Source: Oscillospiraceae bacterium (lineage in GTDB: Bacteria; Bacillota; Clostridia; Oscillospirales; Oscillospiraceae). Taken from it: a DNA stretch of 64,000 nucleotides. This document shows positions 19,597 to 28,729 of the stretch, piece by piece. The stretch covers positions 31,405-95,404 of the forward strand of contig JAGAQA010000033.1 in assembly GCA_017622995.1 (NCBI GenBank). The letters are read 5' to 3'. A program made the position numbers and the translations under genes. How positions within the stretch are numbered: position 1 is the stretch's first letter; every line of letters begins with the position of its first letter. The notes beneath the pieces were generated by a model, which had not been told where the DNA came from, made no database searches, and worked only from the letters and a program-made list of their open reading frames with translations.

Positions 19597-20767
19597 GGTA
19601 GGCAACCTTGACTTTCTCAACGGATTCCAGGGCTCTGGCGATCAGCGCTTCCCGGTCCAGCTTCCGTTCCGCGTGAAGCACCTGGCCCAGGGTGGGCTTG
19701 GTTTTGGGATGCTTGGGGGTGAAAACGGTGCAGCAGTCCTCGTAAGGGAGGATGGAGGTTTCCAGCGTCCCGATTTTCCGGGCGATGGTGACAATCTCCT
19801 CCTTATCCATGCCCACCAGGGGCATGAAAACAGGCATATCCACCACGGCGCCGGTGACGGTCATGGCCTCCATGGTCTGGGATGCCACCTGCCCCAGGTT
19901 CTCACCGGTGACCAGGGCGCCGCAGCCGTCTTCCCGGGCCAGGCGCTGGGAAATGTCCATCATAAACCGGCGCATAATCAGGGTAAAGTATTCCTCGGGA
20001 CAGTTATCCCGAATGGCCTCCTGGATCTCCGTAAAGGAGACAATGTTCACCGTCATCTTACCGCTGTAGCGGGTGACCAGTCTTGCCAGCTCCAGTACCT
20101 TATCCTTGGCAAGCTGAGAGGTATAGGGATAGGAGAAAAAGTGTACGGACTCGATTTCCACGCCCCGCTTGGCCATCATATAGGCAGACACGGGAGAGTC
20201 AATGCCGCCGGACAGCAGGCACATGGCTCTGCCGCCAACGCCGGTGGGAAGTCCTCCCGCGCCGGGCAGCGCGGGGCCATGCACATAGGCGGCGTGGTCC
20301 CGGACCTCCACATACACGGTGTATTCCGGGTGGTGCACATCCACCGCAACACTGGGGTGAGCCTCGGCCAGCCGTCCGCCGATTTCCTGAGAAATGGCAA
20401 TGGAGCCCATGGGGAACTGCTTATCGGACCGCTTGGATTCCACCTTAAAGGATCTGGCGCAGTCCAGCTCGTCCCCCAGGTACTCCTCCACGGCGGCGAA
20501 GATGGCATCCAGGTTCTTTTCGCAGGGGCGGCAGCGGCAGATGCTGTTCACGCCGAAGACGCTCTTGCAGGCTTCCCAGGCACCTTCCACATCGGCGCTG
20601 TCATCCTCCGGCTCCACATATACAGTGGACTGCAGGATATACACATCAAAATTGCCGTAGGCCTTCATGCGCCTGCGGATATTCTGCCGGAGTTTGTTTT
20701 CAAACTGGCGCTTGTTGGCGCCCTTCAGAATGATTTCACCAAGCTTTAATAGAAAAATTTCGTTCAT
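19577..20767 (-). CDS. thiI: tRNA 4-thiouridine synthase ThiI
   Basis: Adenylates U8 of tRNA and transfers sulfur to give 4-thiouridine; it can also feed thiamine thiazole synthesis. The 396-residue protein has an NFLD/THUMP N-terminal half (to about 165) and a PP-loop domain with SGGIDSPVSAYMMAKRG, and conserved cysteines in EDCCTVFTPKHP. There is no C-terminal rhodanese domain, as in other Gram-positives, so sulfur would come directly from a cysteine desulfurase encoded elsewhere. First gene of a unit with pncC. Confidence 0.95.
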   Translation of the reverse strand: MNEIFLLKLGEIILKGANKRQFENKLRQNIRRRMKAYGNFDVYILQSTVYVEPEDDSADVEGAWEACKSVFGVNSICRCRPCEKNLDAIFAAVEEYLGDELDCARSFKVESKRSDKQFPMGSIAISQEIGGRLAEAHPSVAVDVHHPEYTVYVEVRDHAAYVHGPALPGAGGLPTGVGGRAMCLLSGGIDSPVSAYMMAKRGVEIESVHFFSYPYTSQLAKDKVLELARLVTRYSGKMTVNIVSFTEIQEAIRDNCPEEYFTLIMRRFMMDISQRLAREDGCGALVTGENLGQVASQTMEAMTVTGAVVDMPVFMPLVGMDKEEIVTIARKIGTLETSILPYEDCCTVFTPKHPKTKPTLGQVLHAERKLDREALIARALESVEKVKVAYHDEPLL

Positions 20768-20881
20768 ATGGTTTCCTTCCTGTTATGGATTTTCGATTTT
20801 ATGATGCGGCTATAAAAATGCAGCAGTTTCTGCTGTCCCGTTGCTTCTTCGTCTGTCACATAGAAAGACAAAATCCAGGAT

Positions 20882-20910
20882 ATTATACTGTATGAAGGTT
20901 CTTTTTTCAA
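20882..20910 (-). promoter_or_regulatory. Promoter of thiI-pncC
   Basis: On the minus strand TTGAAA, 17 bases, TATAAT, about 115 bases before the thiI start. Confidence 0.65.
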
Positions 20911-20925
20911 GGAAAAAGTAAAATT

Positions 20926-20957
20926 TTTACCGGCAAGAGGTTGGTCCTGCCGGTAAA
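20926..20957 (-). terminator. Intrinsic terminator of comM
   Basis: On the minus strand TTTACCGGCAGG pairs with CTTGCCGGTAAA, followed by AATTTT. Confidence 0.75.
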
Positions 20958-20987
20958 GGAAAATGGCCCATACTGGGCTTGCAGCCT

Positions 20988-22508
20988 CTATCCCCGACTG
21001 CCCAGACTCACAGCCCGGTACTGAATGGCCTCCGCCAGGTGGGGCAGCGCAATTTCCCTGCTGCCGTCCAGATCCGCAATGGTCCGGGCCACACGCAGAA
21101 TGCGGTCGTAGCTTCTGGCCGTCAGGCCCATGGTGTCAAAGGCCTGCTTCATAATGGCCGCGCAATCATCGGATAGGGCGCAGTAGCTGCGCAGCTCCTG
21201 GGGACCCATCCGGGCATTGCACATCCCGGTACCGTCGCCGAACCGTTCCAGCTGAATCCTTCTTGCGGCATTAACCCGTTCTTTGATTGCGCAGGAGGCC
21301 TCCGCCTCCGCCCGGCTGCGCAGATCCTCAAAATGCACCGACGGAACCTCCACAATGATGTCAATCCTGTCCAGCATGGGACCGGAAATCCGGCTCTGAT
21401 AGTTCTCTACCGACTGCTGGGAACACTTGCAGCGGCCGCTGGGGTCTCCATACCAGCCGCACTTGCAGGGATTCATGGCGCAGACCATCATAAATTCCGC
21501 AGGATAGGTGGTGGAACCGGACACCCGGGAAATGGTCACCTTTCCATCCTCCAGGGGCTGGCGCATCAGATCCAGAGAATCCTTCCGAAACTCCGGCAGC
21601 TCGTCCAGGAACAGAACTCCCTTATGGGCAAGGCTGATCTCGCCGGGCTTCGGATTGCTGCCGCCGCCTACCAGGCCCGCGTTGGAAACCGTATGGTGGG
21701 GCGACCGGAAGGGCCGTCGTGTGACCAGGGGATTCTTTGCGGAAAGCATCCCCATTACGGAATAGATCTGGCTGACCTCCAGGGATTCCTTCCAGGTCAT
21801 ATCCGGAAGAATCGACGGAAGCCGTTTGGAGAGCATACTCTTTCCCGAACCCGGCGGTCCAATCAGCAGCACATTGTGGCTCCCCGCCGCCGCGATTTCC
21901 AGCGCCCGTTTTACATTCTCCTGACCCAGCACATCCCGAAAGTCCGGTTCCGGCTCCCGGGTCTGCTCCGGCACCCAAAGGGGCTCCGGCTGCAGCTGGG
22001 CCAGTCCGTTTAAGCCCTCTGCCAGCTCTGCCACGGTATGAACCGGGATCACCTCCGGCCCCCGGGCCAGGGTGGCCTCCGCCGCGTTCTCCGCCGGAAC
22101 ATAGAGCTGACGAATCCCCGCCTGTTTGGCGGCCAGGGCCATGGGCAGCACACCGGATACGCCCCGGATCATCCCATCCAGACTGACCTCCCCCAGAAAG
22201 GCGCAGTCCTCCCTGGGCGGCCGCACCTCCCCGGAAGCCGCCAGAATGCTCAGCAGGATGGGCAGGTCATAATGGGTGCCTGCCTTCTTCTGGCTGGCAG
22301 GGGCCAGATTCACCGTAATCCGGCTGACCGGAAATTTCAGATGGCTGCTCTTTACCGCCGCCCGGACCCGCTCCCGGGCCTCCTTCACGGCGGCATCCGG
22401 CAGGCCAACAATCTCAAAGCCGGGCAGTCCGTTGGAGATAAAACACTCGCAGGAAACCGGGCTGCCGCAGATGCCGGAAATGCCTAAGGTTTGCACACTG
22501 CAGATCAA
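20988..22508 (-). CDS. comM: ComM/YifB family Mg-chelatase-like AAA+ ATPase
   Basis: Hexameric AAA+ helicase that promotes branch migration during integration of transformed DNA; many carriers are not known to be competent. It has an N-terminal Lon-like fold (SNGLPGFEIVGLPD near residue 30), Walker A GPPGSGKSMLSKR, Walker B LFLDELPEF and a zinc-type cluster of Cys near ICAMNPCKCGWYGD. The start is uncertain: a TTG eight bases after AGGGG is preferred here (506 residues), while a GTG nine bases further upstream touches the ribosome binding site. Confidence 0.92.
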   Translation of the reverse strand: MICSVQTLGISGICGSPVSCECFISNGLPGFEIVGLPDAAVKEARERVRAAVKSSHLKFPVSRITVNLAPASQKKAGTHYDLPILLSILAASGEVRPPREDCAFLGEVSLDGMIRGVSGVLPMALAAKQAGIRQLYVPAENAAEATLARGPEVIPVHTVAELAEGLNGLAQLQPEPLWVPEQTREPEPDFRDVLGQENVKRALEIAAAGSHNVLLIGPPGSGKSMLSKRLPSILPDMTWKESLEVSQIYSVMGMLSAKNPLVTRRPFRSPHHTVSNAGLVGGGSNPKPGEISLAHKGVLFLDELPEFRKDSLDLMRQPLEDGKVTISRVSGSTTYPAEFMMVCAMNPCKCGWYGDPSGRCKCSQQSVENYQSRISGPMLDRIDIIVEVPSVHFEDLRSRAEAEASCAIKERVNAARRIQLERFGDGTGMCNARMGPQELRSYCALSDDCAAIMKQAFDTMGLTARSYDRILRVARTIADLDGSREIALPHLAEAIQYRAVSLGSRG

Positions 22509-22705
22509 TTCTGCCACCCCTTTCGGCGGCCGGACAACAGGGTATTATTCGCCGCCTATACATGTATAAATTCCATATTAACCCATAACGCGGCAAAAAA
22601 CAATCCCTATTTCTTTCGGTGCATCCGGCAGGTTCTCATTCGGTCATATTGTGTAAGATATTCAGCGTCTATCGTGAAATTTTCACAAAAATGCGCCTTT
22701 CTGGC

Positions 22706-22734
22706 TTTACAATCCGGTTGACCTATGCTAGAAT
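22706..22734 (+). promoter_or_regulatory. Promoter of nifJ
   Basis: TTTACA, 17 bases, TAGAAT, 40 bases before the start codon. Confidence 0.65.
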
Positions 22735-22773
22735 GTATGTGCAAAACTTGAATCCTTTAGGAGGTATTTCATT

Positions 22774-25700
22774 TTGGCAAGAAAATTTAAAACCATGGAC
22801 GGCAATACCGCTGCCGCCCACGTCAGCTATGCCTTTACCGAGGTTGCTGGCATTTACCCCATTACCCCGTCCAGCCCCATGGCCGACAATGTTGACCAGT
22901 GGTCCGCTGCCGGCCGTAAAAACATCTTTGGCGACACCGTAAAGGTCGTTGAGATGCAGTCCGAGGCAGGTGCTGCCGGTACCGTTCACGGCTCTCTGGC
23001 CGCCGGTGCTCTGACCACCACCTACACTGCTTCCCAGGGCCTGCTGCTGATGATCCCCAACATGTACAAGATTGCCGGTGAGCTGCTGCCCTGCGTGTTC
23101 CATGTGTCCGCGCGTACCGTTGCTACCCAGGCTCTGAACATCTTCGGTGATCACTCCGACGTTTACGCCTGCCGCCAGACCGGTTTCGCCATGCTGTGCG
23201 AGACCAACGTCCAGGAAGTCATGGATCTGGGTGCTGTCGCCCACCTGGCCGCCATCGAGGGCCGGGTTCCCTTCATCAACTTCTTCGACGGTTTCCGTAC
23301 CTCTCACGAGATCCAGAAGGTTGCCATCTGGGATTACGAGGACCTGAAGGAAATGGTCAACATGGATGCTGTCAACGCCTTCCGTGCCCACTCCCTGAAC
23401 CCCGAGCGTCCCGCAATGCGTGGTTCCCACGAGAACGACGACATCTTCTTCCAGCATCGTGAGGCCTGCAACAAGTACTACAACGCCCTGCCCGCAGTGG
23501 TGGAGAAGTACATGGCCAAGGTCAACGAGAAGCTGGGCACCAACTACCAGCTGTTCAACTACTACGGCGCCGAGGATGCTGACCGCGTGATCGTGGCCAT
23601 GGGCTCCATCAACGACGTGGCCGAGGAAGTCATTGACTACCTGAACGCCCACGGTGAAAAGGTCGGCCTGGTCAAGGTTCGTCTGTTCCGTCCCTTCTGC
23701 GCCGAGAAGCTGCTGGCTGCCATCCCCGCAACCGCCAAGAAGATTGCTGTTCTGGACCGCACCAAGGAGCCCGGCTCCCAGGGCGAGCCTCTGTACCAGG
23801 ATGTGGTCATGGCTCTGGCAAAGGCCGGCCGCAACGACGTGACCGTTATCGGCGGCCGTTACGGTCTGGGCTCCAAGGATACCCATCCCGCTTCCGTCTT
23901 CGCCGTGTACGAAGAGCTGGCTAAGGACGCTCCCAAGAACGAGTTCACCATCGGCATCGTTGACGACGTTACCCACCTGTCCCTGGACGAGAAGGTCTCC
24001 CCCAACACCGCTGCTGAGGGCACCATCGAGTGCAAGTTCTGGGGTCTGGGCGGCGACGGCACCGTTGGCGCCAACAAGAACTCCATCAAGATCATCGGTG
24101 ACCACACCGACAAGTACGTACAGGCTTACTTCCAGTATGACTCCAAGAAGACCGGCGGCGTGACCGTTTCCCACCTGCGTTTCGGTGACAAGCCCATCAA
24201 GTCTCCTTACTACATCAACAAGGCCGACTTCGTCGCCTGCCACAACCCCTCCTACATCACCAAGGGCTTTAAGATTGTGCAGGACGTGAAGCCCGGCGGC
24301 GTGTTCCTGATCAACTGCCAGTGGGATATGGCTGAGCTGGAGCACCACCTGGATGCTGCTTCCAAGCGTTACATCGCCAACAACAACATTCAGCTCTACA
24401 CCATCAACGCCATTGACCTGGCCATCAAGGTCGGCATGGGCAAGCGCACCAACACCATCCTGCAGTCCGCTTTCTTCTCCCTGGCAAAGGTTATGCCCGC
24501 CGAGGATGCTGTAAAGTACATGAAGGACGCTGCTGAGCACTCCTACGCCAAGAAGGGCATGGACGTTGTTGAAAAGAACTGGAACGCCATCGATGCCGGT
24601 GCAACCGCTTACACCAAGATCGATGTTCCCGCTTCCTGGGCTACCGCTGAGGACAACAAGCCCGAGCTCACTCTGGAAGGCCGCGCCGACACCGTGAAGG
24701 TTGTCAAGACCATCCTGAACCCCATCGGCAAGATGGACGGCTACAGCCTGCCTGTTTCCGCTTTCGAAGATCTGGCCGACGGTCAGTTCCCCCTGGGTGC
24801 TTCCGCTTACGAGAAGCGCGGCGTTGCCGTTACCGTTCCTCACTGGGATGAGACCAAGTGTATCCAGTGCAACAACTGTGCTTATGTCTGCCCCCACGCT
24901 ACCATCCGTCCCTTCGCACTGACCGAGGCTGAGGCTGCTGCCGCTCCCGCCGGTGCCCGTCTGGTGGACGTCAAGGCCGGCAAGGGCAAGGGCGTTTACA
25001 AGTACATGATGGCTGTTTCTCCTCTGGACTGCATGGGCTGCGGCGTCTGCGTCGGTGTCTGCCCCACTCAGGCCATTGCCATGGTTCCTCAGGAGCAGGA
25101 GCTGGGCGAGCAGCCTGTTTGGAACTACATGGTTTCCAAGGTTGCCGAGAAGAAGGATATGCAGGACTACACCGTTAAGGGTTCTCAGTTCCACAAGCCT
25201 CTGCTGGAGTTCTCCGGCTCCTGCGCCGGCTGTGCCGAAACCTCTTACGCCCGTCTGGTAACCCAGCTGTTCGGCGACCGGATGTACATCTCCAACGCCA
25301 CCGGCTGTTCCTCCATCTGGGGCGGCCCTGCTGCCACCGCTCCCTACTGTGTCAACGATGAGGGCCGTGGTCCCGCCTGGGCCAACTCCCTGTTTGAAGA
25401 CAACGCAGAGCATGGCCTGGGTATGTACACCGCTCAGTCCGTGATCCGTGAGTCCCTGGCAAACAAGGTTCGCTCCGTGATGGCTGCCACCGCTGACGAG
25501 GACCGCAAGGCTGCCTGCCAGGCTTGGCTGGACACCTACAACGACGGCACCGCCAACAAGGCCGCTACCCGCGCTCTGGTTGCCAACCTGGAAGCAAACG
25601 TTTGCTGCGACACCGTAAAGGAAATCCTGTCCAAGAAGGAATACCTGTCCAAGAAGTCCGTGTGGATCTTCGGCGGCGACGGCTGGGCATACGACATCGG

Positions 25701-26301
25701 CTTCGGCGGTGTTGACCATGTTCTGGCTTCCAACAAGGACGTCAACGTCTTCGTCTTCGATACCGAGGTTTACTCCAACACCGGTGGACAGGCCTCCAAG
25801 GCTTCCAACATCGGCCAGGTTGCTCAGTTCGCTGCCTCCGGTAAGGAAACCAAGAAGAAGTCCCTGGCTGAGATTGCCATGAGCTACGGCTATGTTTACG
25901 TTGCTCAGGTTGCCATGGGCGCCAACCAGGCTCAGACCCTGAAGGCCATCACTGAGGCGGAAGCCTATCATGGTCCTTCCCTGATCATCGGCTACGCTCC
26001 CTGCGAGATGCACTCCATCAAGGGCGGCATGACCAACTGCCAGGCTGAGATGAAGAAGGCTGTTGAGTGCGGCTACTGGAACCTGTTCCGCTTCGATCCC
26101 TCCAAGGAGACCGGCAAGTTCACTCTGGACTCCAAGGCTCCTAAGGGCGGCTATCAGGAGTTCCTGATGAACGAGGCCCGCTACAGCCGTCTGACCCGTG
26201 AGTTCCCCGAGCGTGCAACCGATCTGTTCGCCAAGAACGAGGCTGCTGCCAAGGAGCGTTACGAGCACCTGCTGAAGCTGGTTGAGATGTACAAGGACTG
26301 A
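22774..26301 (+). CDS. nifJ: Pyruvate:ferredoxin (flavodoxin) oxidoreductase
   Basis: Oxidises pyruvate to acetyl-CoA and CO2 and reduces ferredoxin; the central fermentation enzyme of anaerobes. The single-chain 1175-residue form has the pyruvate-binding domain first (AGIYPITPSSPMAD), a central domain, two 4Fe-4S motifs (CIQCNNCAYVCPH near 695, CMGCGVCVGVCPT near 752) and the thiamine-diphosphate domain at the C-terminus (GGDGWAYDIGFGG near 967, then NTGGQASKAS). Translation starts at TTG, with TAGGAGG eight bases upstream. Codon usage is extremely biased, typical of one of the most expressed proteins. Confidence 0.98.
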   Translation: MARKFKTMDGNTAAAHVSYAFTEVAGIYPITPSSPMADNVDQWSAAGRKNIFGDTVKVVEMQSEAGAAGTVHGSLAAGALTTTYTASQGLLLMIPNMYKIAGELLPCVFHVSARTVATQALNIFGDHSDVYACRQTGFAMLCETNVQEVMDLGAVAHLAAIEGRVPFINFFDGFRTSHEIQKVAIWDYEDLKEMVNMDAVNAFRAHSLNPERPAMRGSHENDDIFFQHREACNKYYNALPAVVEKYMAKVNEKLGTNYQLFNYYGAEDADRVIVAMGSINDVAEEVIDYLNAHGEKVGLVKVRLFRPFCAEKLLAAIPATAKKIAVLDRTKEPGSQGEPLYQDVVMALAKAGRNDVTVIGGRYGLGSKDTHPASVFAVYEELAKDAPKNEFTIGIVDDVTHLSLDEKVSPNTAAEGTIECKFWGLGGDGTVGANKNSIKIIGDHTDKYVQAYFQYDSKKTGGVTVSHLRFGDKPIKSPYYINKADFVACHNPSYITKGFKIVQDVKPGGVFLINCQWDMAELEHHLDAASKRYIANNNIQLYTINAIDLAIKVGMGKRTNTILQSAFFSLAKVMPAEDAVKYMKDAAEHSYAKKGMDVVEKNWNAIDAGATAYTKIDVPASWATAEDNKPELTLEGRADTVKVVKTILNPIGKMDGYSLPVSAFEDLADGQFPLGASAYEKRGVAVTVPHWDETKCIQCNNCAYVCPHATIRPFALTEAEAAAAPAGARLVDVKAGKGKGVYKYMMAVSPLDCMGCGVCVGVCPTQAIAMVPQEQELGEQPVWNYMVSKVAEKKDMQDYTVKGSQFHKPLLEFSGSCAGCAETSYARLVTQLFGDRMYISNATGCSSIWGGPAATAPYCVNDEGRGPAWANSLFEDNAEHGLGMYTAQSVIRESLANKVRSVMAATADEDRKAACQAWLDTYNDGTANKAATRALVANLEANVCCDTVKEILSKKEYLSKKSVWIFGGDGWAYDIGFGGVDHVLASNKDVNVFVFDTEVYSNTGGQASKASNIGQVAQFAASGKETKKKSLAEIAMSYGYVYVAQVAMGANQAQTLKAITEAEAYHGPSLIIGYAPCEMHSIKGGMTNCQAEMKKAVECGYWNLFRFDPSKETGKFTLDSKAPKGGYQEFLMNEARYSRLTREFPERATDLFAKNEAAAKERYEHLLKLVEMYKD

Positions 26302-26334
26302 TTCCCGGTACATTTCCGCTGAAATAACCTAAGG

Positions 26335-26367
26335 TCCTCCCCCTGAATGCTCAGGGGGAGGATTTTT
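26335..26367 (+). terminator. Terminator or attenuator between nifJ and the HypC-like gene
   Basis: TCCTCCCCCTGA pairs with TCAGGGGGAGGA around ATGC and TTTTT follows. The next ribosome binding site begins only a few bases later, so the small gene is reached by read-through or by a minor promoter. Confidence 0.8.
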
Positions 26368-26381
26368 GAAAGGAGCATATG

Positions 26382-26534
26382 ATGATTGGAACTGTGATTG
26401 CCATTGACGGCGACTACGCCGTCCTGCGTTACGATGAAACCGGCACCGAGTCCCATGTTGCCCTGGCCATCATCGGCGATGTGGACGTGGGCGATAAGGT
26501 CAAATTTGAGGACTTCTCCTACGAGAAGCTCTGA
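26382..26534 (+). CDS. HypC/HupF-like small protein lacking the N-terminal Cys
   Basis: A 50-residue product, MIGTVIAIDGDYAVLRYDET and onwards, ending in VGDKVKFEDFSYEKL. The pattern (V-x-IDG-x-AV, hydrophobic strand, VDVGDKV) matches the OB-type core of the HypC/HupF hydrogenase-maturation chaperones. It lacks their essential N-terminal Met-Cys and the HAGFAI segment, so a different job is likely. AGGAG lies six bases before the chosen ATG (another ATG directly precedes it). The composition fits the highly biased codon use of nifJ, just upstream. Role unknown; the assignment rests on pattern similarity only. Confidence 0.7.
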   Translation: MIGTVIAIDGDYAVLRYDETGTESHVALAIIGDVDVGDKVKFEDFSYEKL

Positions 26535-26615
26535 TCCCGGCCTCACGACACATATCCGGATCAGTCAAACCCCCCGGCAAAGCCCGGGGATTTGTCTGGA
26601 ACAAGCAAAGCAGCA

Positions 26616-26880
26616 CCCCTCCGGAAACGTTCGTTTCCGGAGGGGCAGTCTGTCAAAAAGCCTCGCAGAGTTCGCTGTGTCAGCAGTGAAAAGAATCCGA
26701 ATCATTTTCTGCCGGGGCGTGTACCTGGCAGAAAATACATCTCAGGCTGCAAGTTTGGAATTTGTTCGCCTATGGCGAACAAATTATGCGCGCAGCAGAC
26801 TGCAAAAACTGGCGAAAAAGCCCGAAGGGGTTTTTCGCCAAGTTCACCCCTCCGGAAACAATTGTTTCCGGAGGGGTGAA
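26616..26880. repeat. Hairpin cluster bounded by near-identical palindromes
   Basis: The intergenic stretch of about 350 bases between two converging genes contains six hairpins. The outer two share the stem CCCCTCCGGAAAC (26616-26645 and 26843-26880, loops GTTC and AATT). Inside are TTCGCTG/CAGTGAA (26671-26690), ATTTTCTGCC/GGCAGAAAAT (26704-26736), a perfect 12-bp stem AATTTGTTCGCC/GGCGAACAAATT with loop TAT (26759-26785) and GGCGAAAAA/TTTTTCGCC (26811-26839). No coding frame is convincing. It could be a non-autonomous repeat element or a nested terminator set. Confidence 0.7.
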
Positions 26881-26883
26881 ACA

Positions 26884-27516
26884 CTATTCTTTTGCCACAA
26901 GCCCCGTTCGATGACACCGGACGGTAACCCGTTCCGCTCCGCCGGGGGTACAGGTGAACAGGGTCAGGCCCCAGGTATCCTTCGGGTCTTTATCTGTCAT
27001 CTGTTCCACATCCTCCGGCTCCAAAACCGTCACATAGGATACTTCGTAAATCCAGACCATACCATCCATGTCGGTAAAGTCGATCTCTTCCCCCTGGGAC
27101 AGGCTGCGCAGCCGTCCAAAGTGCGCCGGATAATTGTGGGCACAGATGGTGAGATCATCGGAAAACGTGCTGCCTGAGAATCTTCCCGGGCTTTTTTGCA
27201 GGCCGTCATAGCTCCACTGGGTCTGCACCGGCAGTTCCAGCTCCAGCTCCGGAATGGAGAGATACTCGATATAATCCAAACCATCCACCGTTTTCACGGT
27301 CATTTCCCGAAGGATGGCCGGTTCTGTCTCTTCCGACCGGGTTTCCGTCTGCCCGGTTTCCCCTTTTGGCATCTCTTCCGCCAGCTGCGTAAGAATCCGG
27401 GAGGCGGCCTGACCTGCCCTGGATGATTCCCGGGTGTTATAGGCCAGGAGCCCGGCCGCTGCCAGCACCAGCAGAAGCCCTATTCCCATCAAAACCTTAC
27501 CGATGCTCTTTTTCAT
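26884..27516 (-). CDS. Sortase (class C/D-like transpeptidase)
   Basis: Membrane-anchored cysteine transpeptidase that links LPxTG proteins to the wall or to each other. The 210-residue protein has an N-terminal membrane segment (about 5-26), a polar linker and a catalytic barrel with His127 in CAHNYPAHF, Cys189 in TLFTCTPGG and Arg196 in RVTVRCHR. The TLxTC-TP-G-R pattern resembles class C enzymes, but I see no lid segment. The start codon overlaps the end of the LPxTG gene by 20 bases, with AAAGGA upstream, so the two are translated together and are the likely enzyme-substrate pair. Confidence 0.92.
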   Translation of the reverse strand: MKKSIGKVLMGIGLLLVLAAAGLLAYNTRESSRAGQAASRILTQLAEEMPKGETGQTETRSEETEPAILREMTVKTVDGLDYIEYLSIPELELELPVQTQWSYDGLQKSPGRFSGSTFSDDLTICAHNYPAHFGRLRSLSQGEEIDFTDMDGMVWIYEVSYVTVLEPEDVEQMTDKDPKDTWGLTLFTCTPGGAERVTVRCHRTGLVAKE

Positions 27517-28186
27517 GCTTGTCCTTTGTCATGGCCCAGCCCAGGCTGAACAGCGCGATGCCGGAAACAGCCAGCACGGGAACCGGCCAGTTGAGCTGCC
27601 CGGTCTGGGGCAGACGACGGCCCCTTTTGTAGGTGGTTTCTTTTGGCGTGACAGTGCCGACCTTAGGGCTGGCGGTCACATCATATACCCAACCGCTGTC
27701 ACTGTTCATGGGAACGGTGACCACAAAAGACGTAATGGATTCATAATAGCCGGATTTCGCCCGCTGCCGAATCAGATAGAGCCCCAGTTCCAGATTGGAA
27801 AAGGTCACCGTACCGGTTTTATCCGGGCGGCTGGCAATCTTATACGCACCGGCAGGAACCGCGTCATTGAGCTTTTCTGCCAGACTGGCAGCGCTCTGTT
27901 TTCCATCCAGAAAATCCTCCAGAGAAACATCGGTATCCTGGAATCCGTTTGTCAGGAGATAGGTGGTTTCGACTCCGTTGTCGGCGATTTCCGCAACCTG
28001 GATACAGTCCAGGAATCCGCCGGTCATGGCGTTTCCCTCCGAATCCTTCAGGGTCAGGGTGATGGAGCCTTTCTTTGTGAGATCCAGATCGGCAGTGGTC
28101 CCCTTTGCCCCGTAGGCGGGAACCGCGCAGAGCGTCAGGGCAAGGACAGTGCCCAGAAGGCACAGTATGGAAACATTCCGCTTCAT
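27497..28186 (-). CDS. LPxTG-anchored pilin-like surface protein
   Basis: Exported protein of 229 residues: signal peptide to about residue 26, then a domain like the N-terminal (D1) region of SpaA/SpaH-type pilins (GLYLIRQRAKSGYYES near 135-150, FVVTVPM), and the sorting signal LPQTG at 192-196 followed by a hydrophobic segment and basic tail. No separate YPK pilin motif is evident, so it may be a monomeric wall protein. The stop overlaps the sortase gene and the start overlaps the coiled-coil gene by ATGA, forming a tight three-gene unit. Confidence 0.88.
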   Translation of the reverse strand: MKRNVSILCLLGTVLALTLCAVPAYGAKGTTADLDLTKKGSITLTLKDSEGNAMTGGFLDCIQVAEIADNGVETTYLLTNGFQDTDVSLEDFLDGKQSAASLAEKLNDAVPAGAYKIASRPDKTGTVTFSNLELGLYLIRQRAKSGYYESITSFVVTVPMNSDSGWVYDVTASPKVGTVTPKETTYKRGRRLPQTGQLNWPVPVLAVSGIALFSLGWAMTKDKHEKEHR

Positions 28187-28638
28187 ACCTGCTCCCTGCC
28201 CTTTCCAGTCCGTTTTACAAGCCCCGAAAGCCTGTCTTCAAACCTGCGGCGGGCAAGCTCTGTTTTCTTCTCCGGTTTCGGAACCCGGATGGACTCCGGC
28301 AGCGGATCGGACTCCGTGCCCGGGTCTGACACCGGCGCGGGCAAATCCTCCACCGGCTCCGGCTTCTTCTCCTCCGGAATCAGGGTTCCCGCTGCCGCCC
28401 CGGCACGGACAGAAAGGAGGTAATCCTCCGCCGCGGCCTGGGCCTGTTCAAAAACTCGATTGATGGCCAGTGCGGCTTCCGCAATGGAACCAGCCCGGCT
28501 GATTTGGATTTCCCGCTGAGCAAGTTTTTCCTCTAAAGCGGCAACCTGGGCGGACAGGTCGTCCTCCCGTTCCTTCAGCGCGTAGATAATGTCAATGAGC
28601 TCAGCACGGCTGAGCTTTTTCAGTTCCCGGTCTGCCAT
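28183..28638 (-). CDS. Coiled-coil protein of the sortase locus
   Basis: Unknown 151-residue protein beginning MADRELKKLSRAELIDIIYA. Residues about 10-70 form a strong coiled coil; the remainder is Pro/Glu-rich and disordered, ending with a basic helix (RRRFEDRLSGLVKR). It has no signal peptide or membrane segment, so it probably acts in the cytoplasm, perhaps as a scaffold or sensor for the surface-protein unit. An upstream TTG start is possible (163 residues), but the ATG matches the better N-terminus. ATGA overlap with the LPxTG gene. Confidence 0.7.
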   Translation of the reverse strand: MADRELKKLSRAELIDIIYALKEREDDLSAQVAALEEKLAQREIQISRAGSIAEAALAINRVFEQAQAAAEDYLLSVRAGAAAGTLIPEEKKPEPVEDLPAPVSDPGTESDPLPESIRVPKPEKKTELARRRFEDRLSGLVKRTGKGREQV

Positions 28639-28729
28639 ACGGTGGAAATCCGCCTCCCTTCCCAGAGGAAACAAAACGGCCCCGCAAAAAAATCTGCACA
28701 GCCATTTCTATCCTAATTTAATGTCTACT

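Noticed and set aside
22723-26313. A 1196-codon open frame on the minus strand opposite nifJ
   Set aside because: It mirrors the nifJ frame and results from biased, GC-ending codons with few stops on the complement. It has no ribosome binding site, no family motif and a low-complexity composition.
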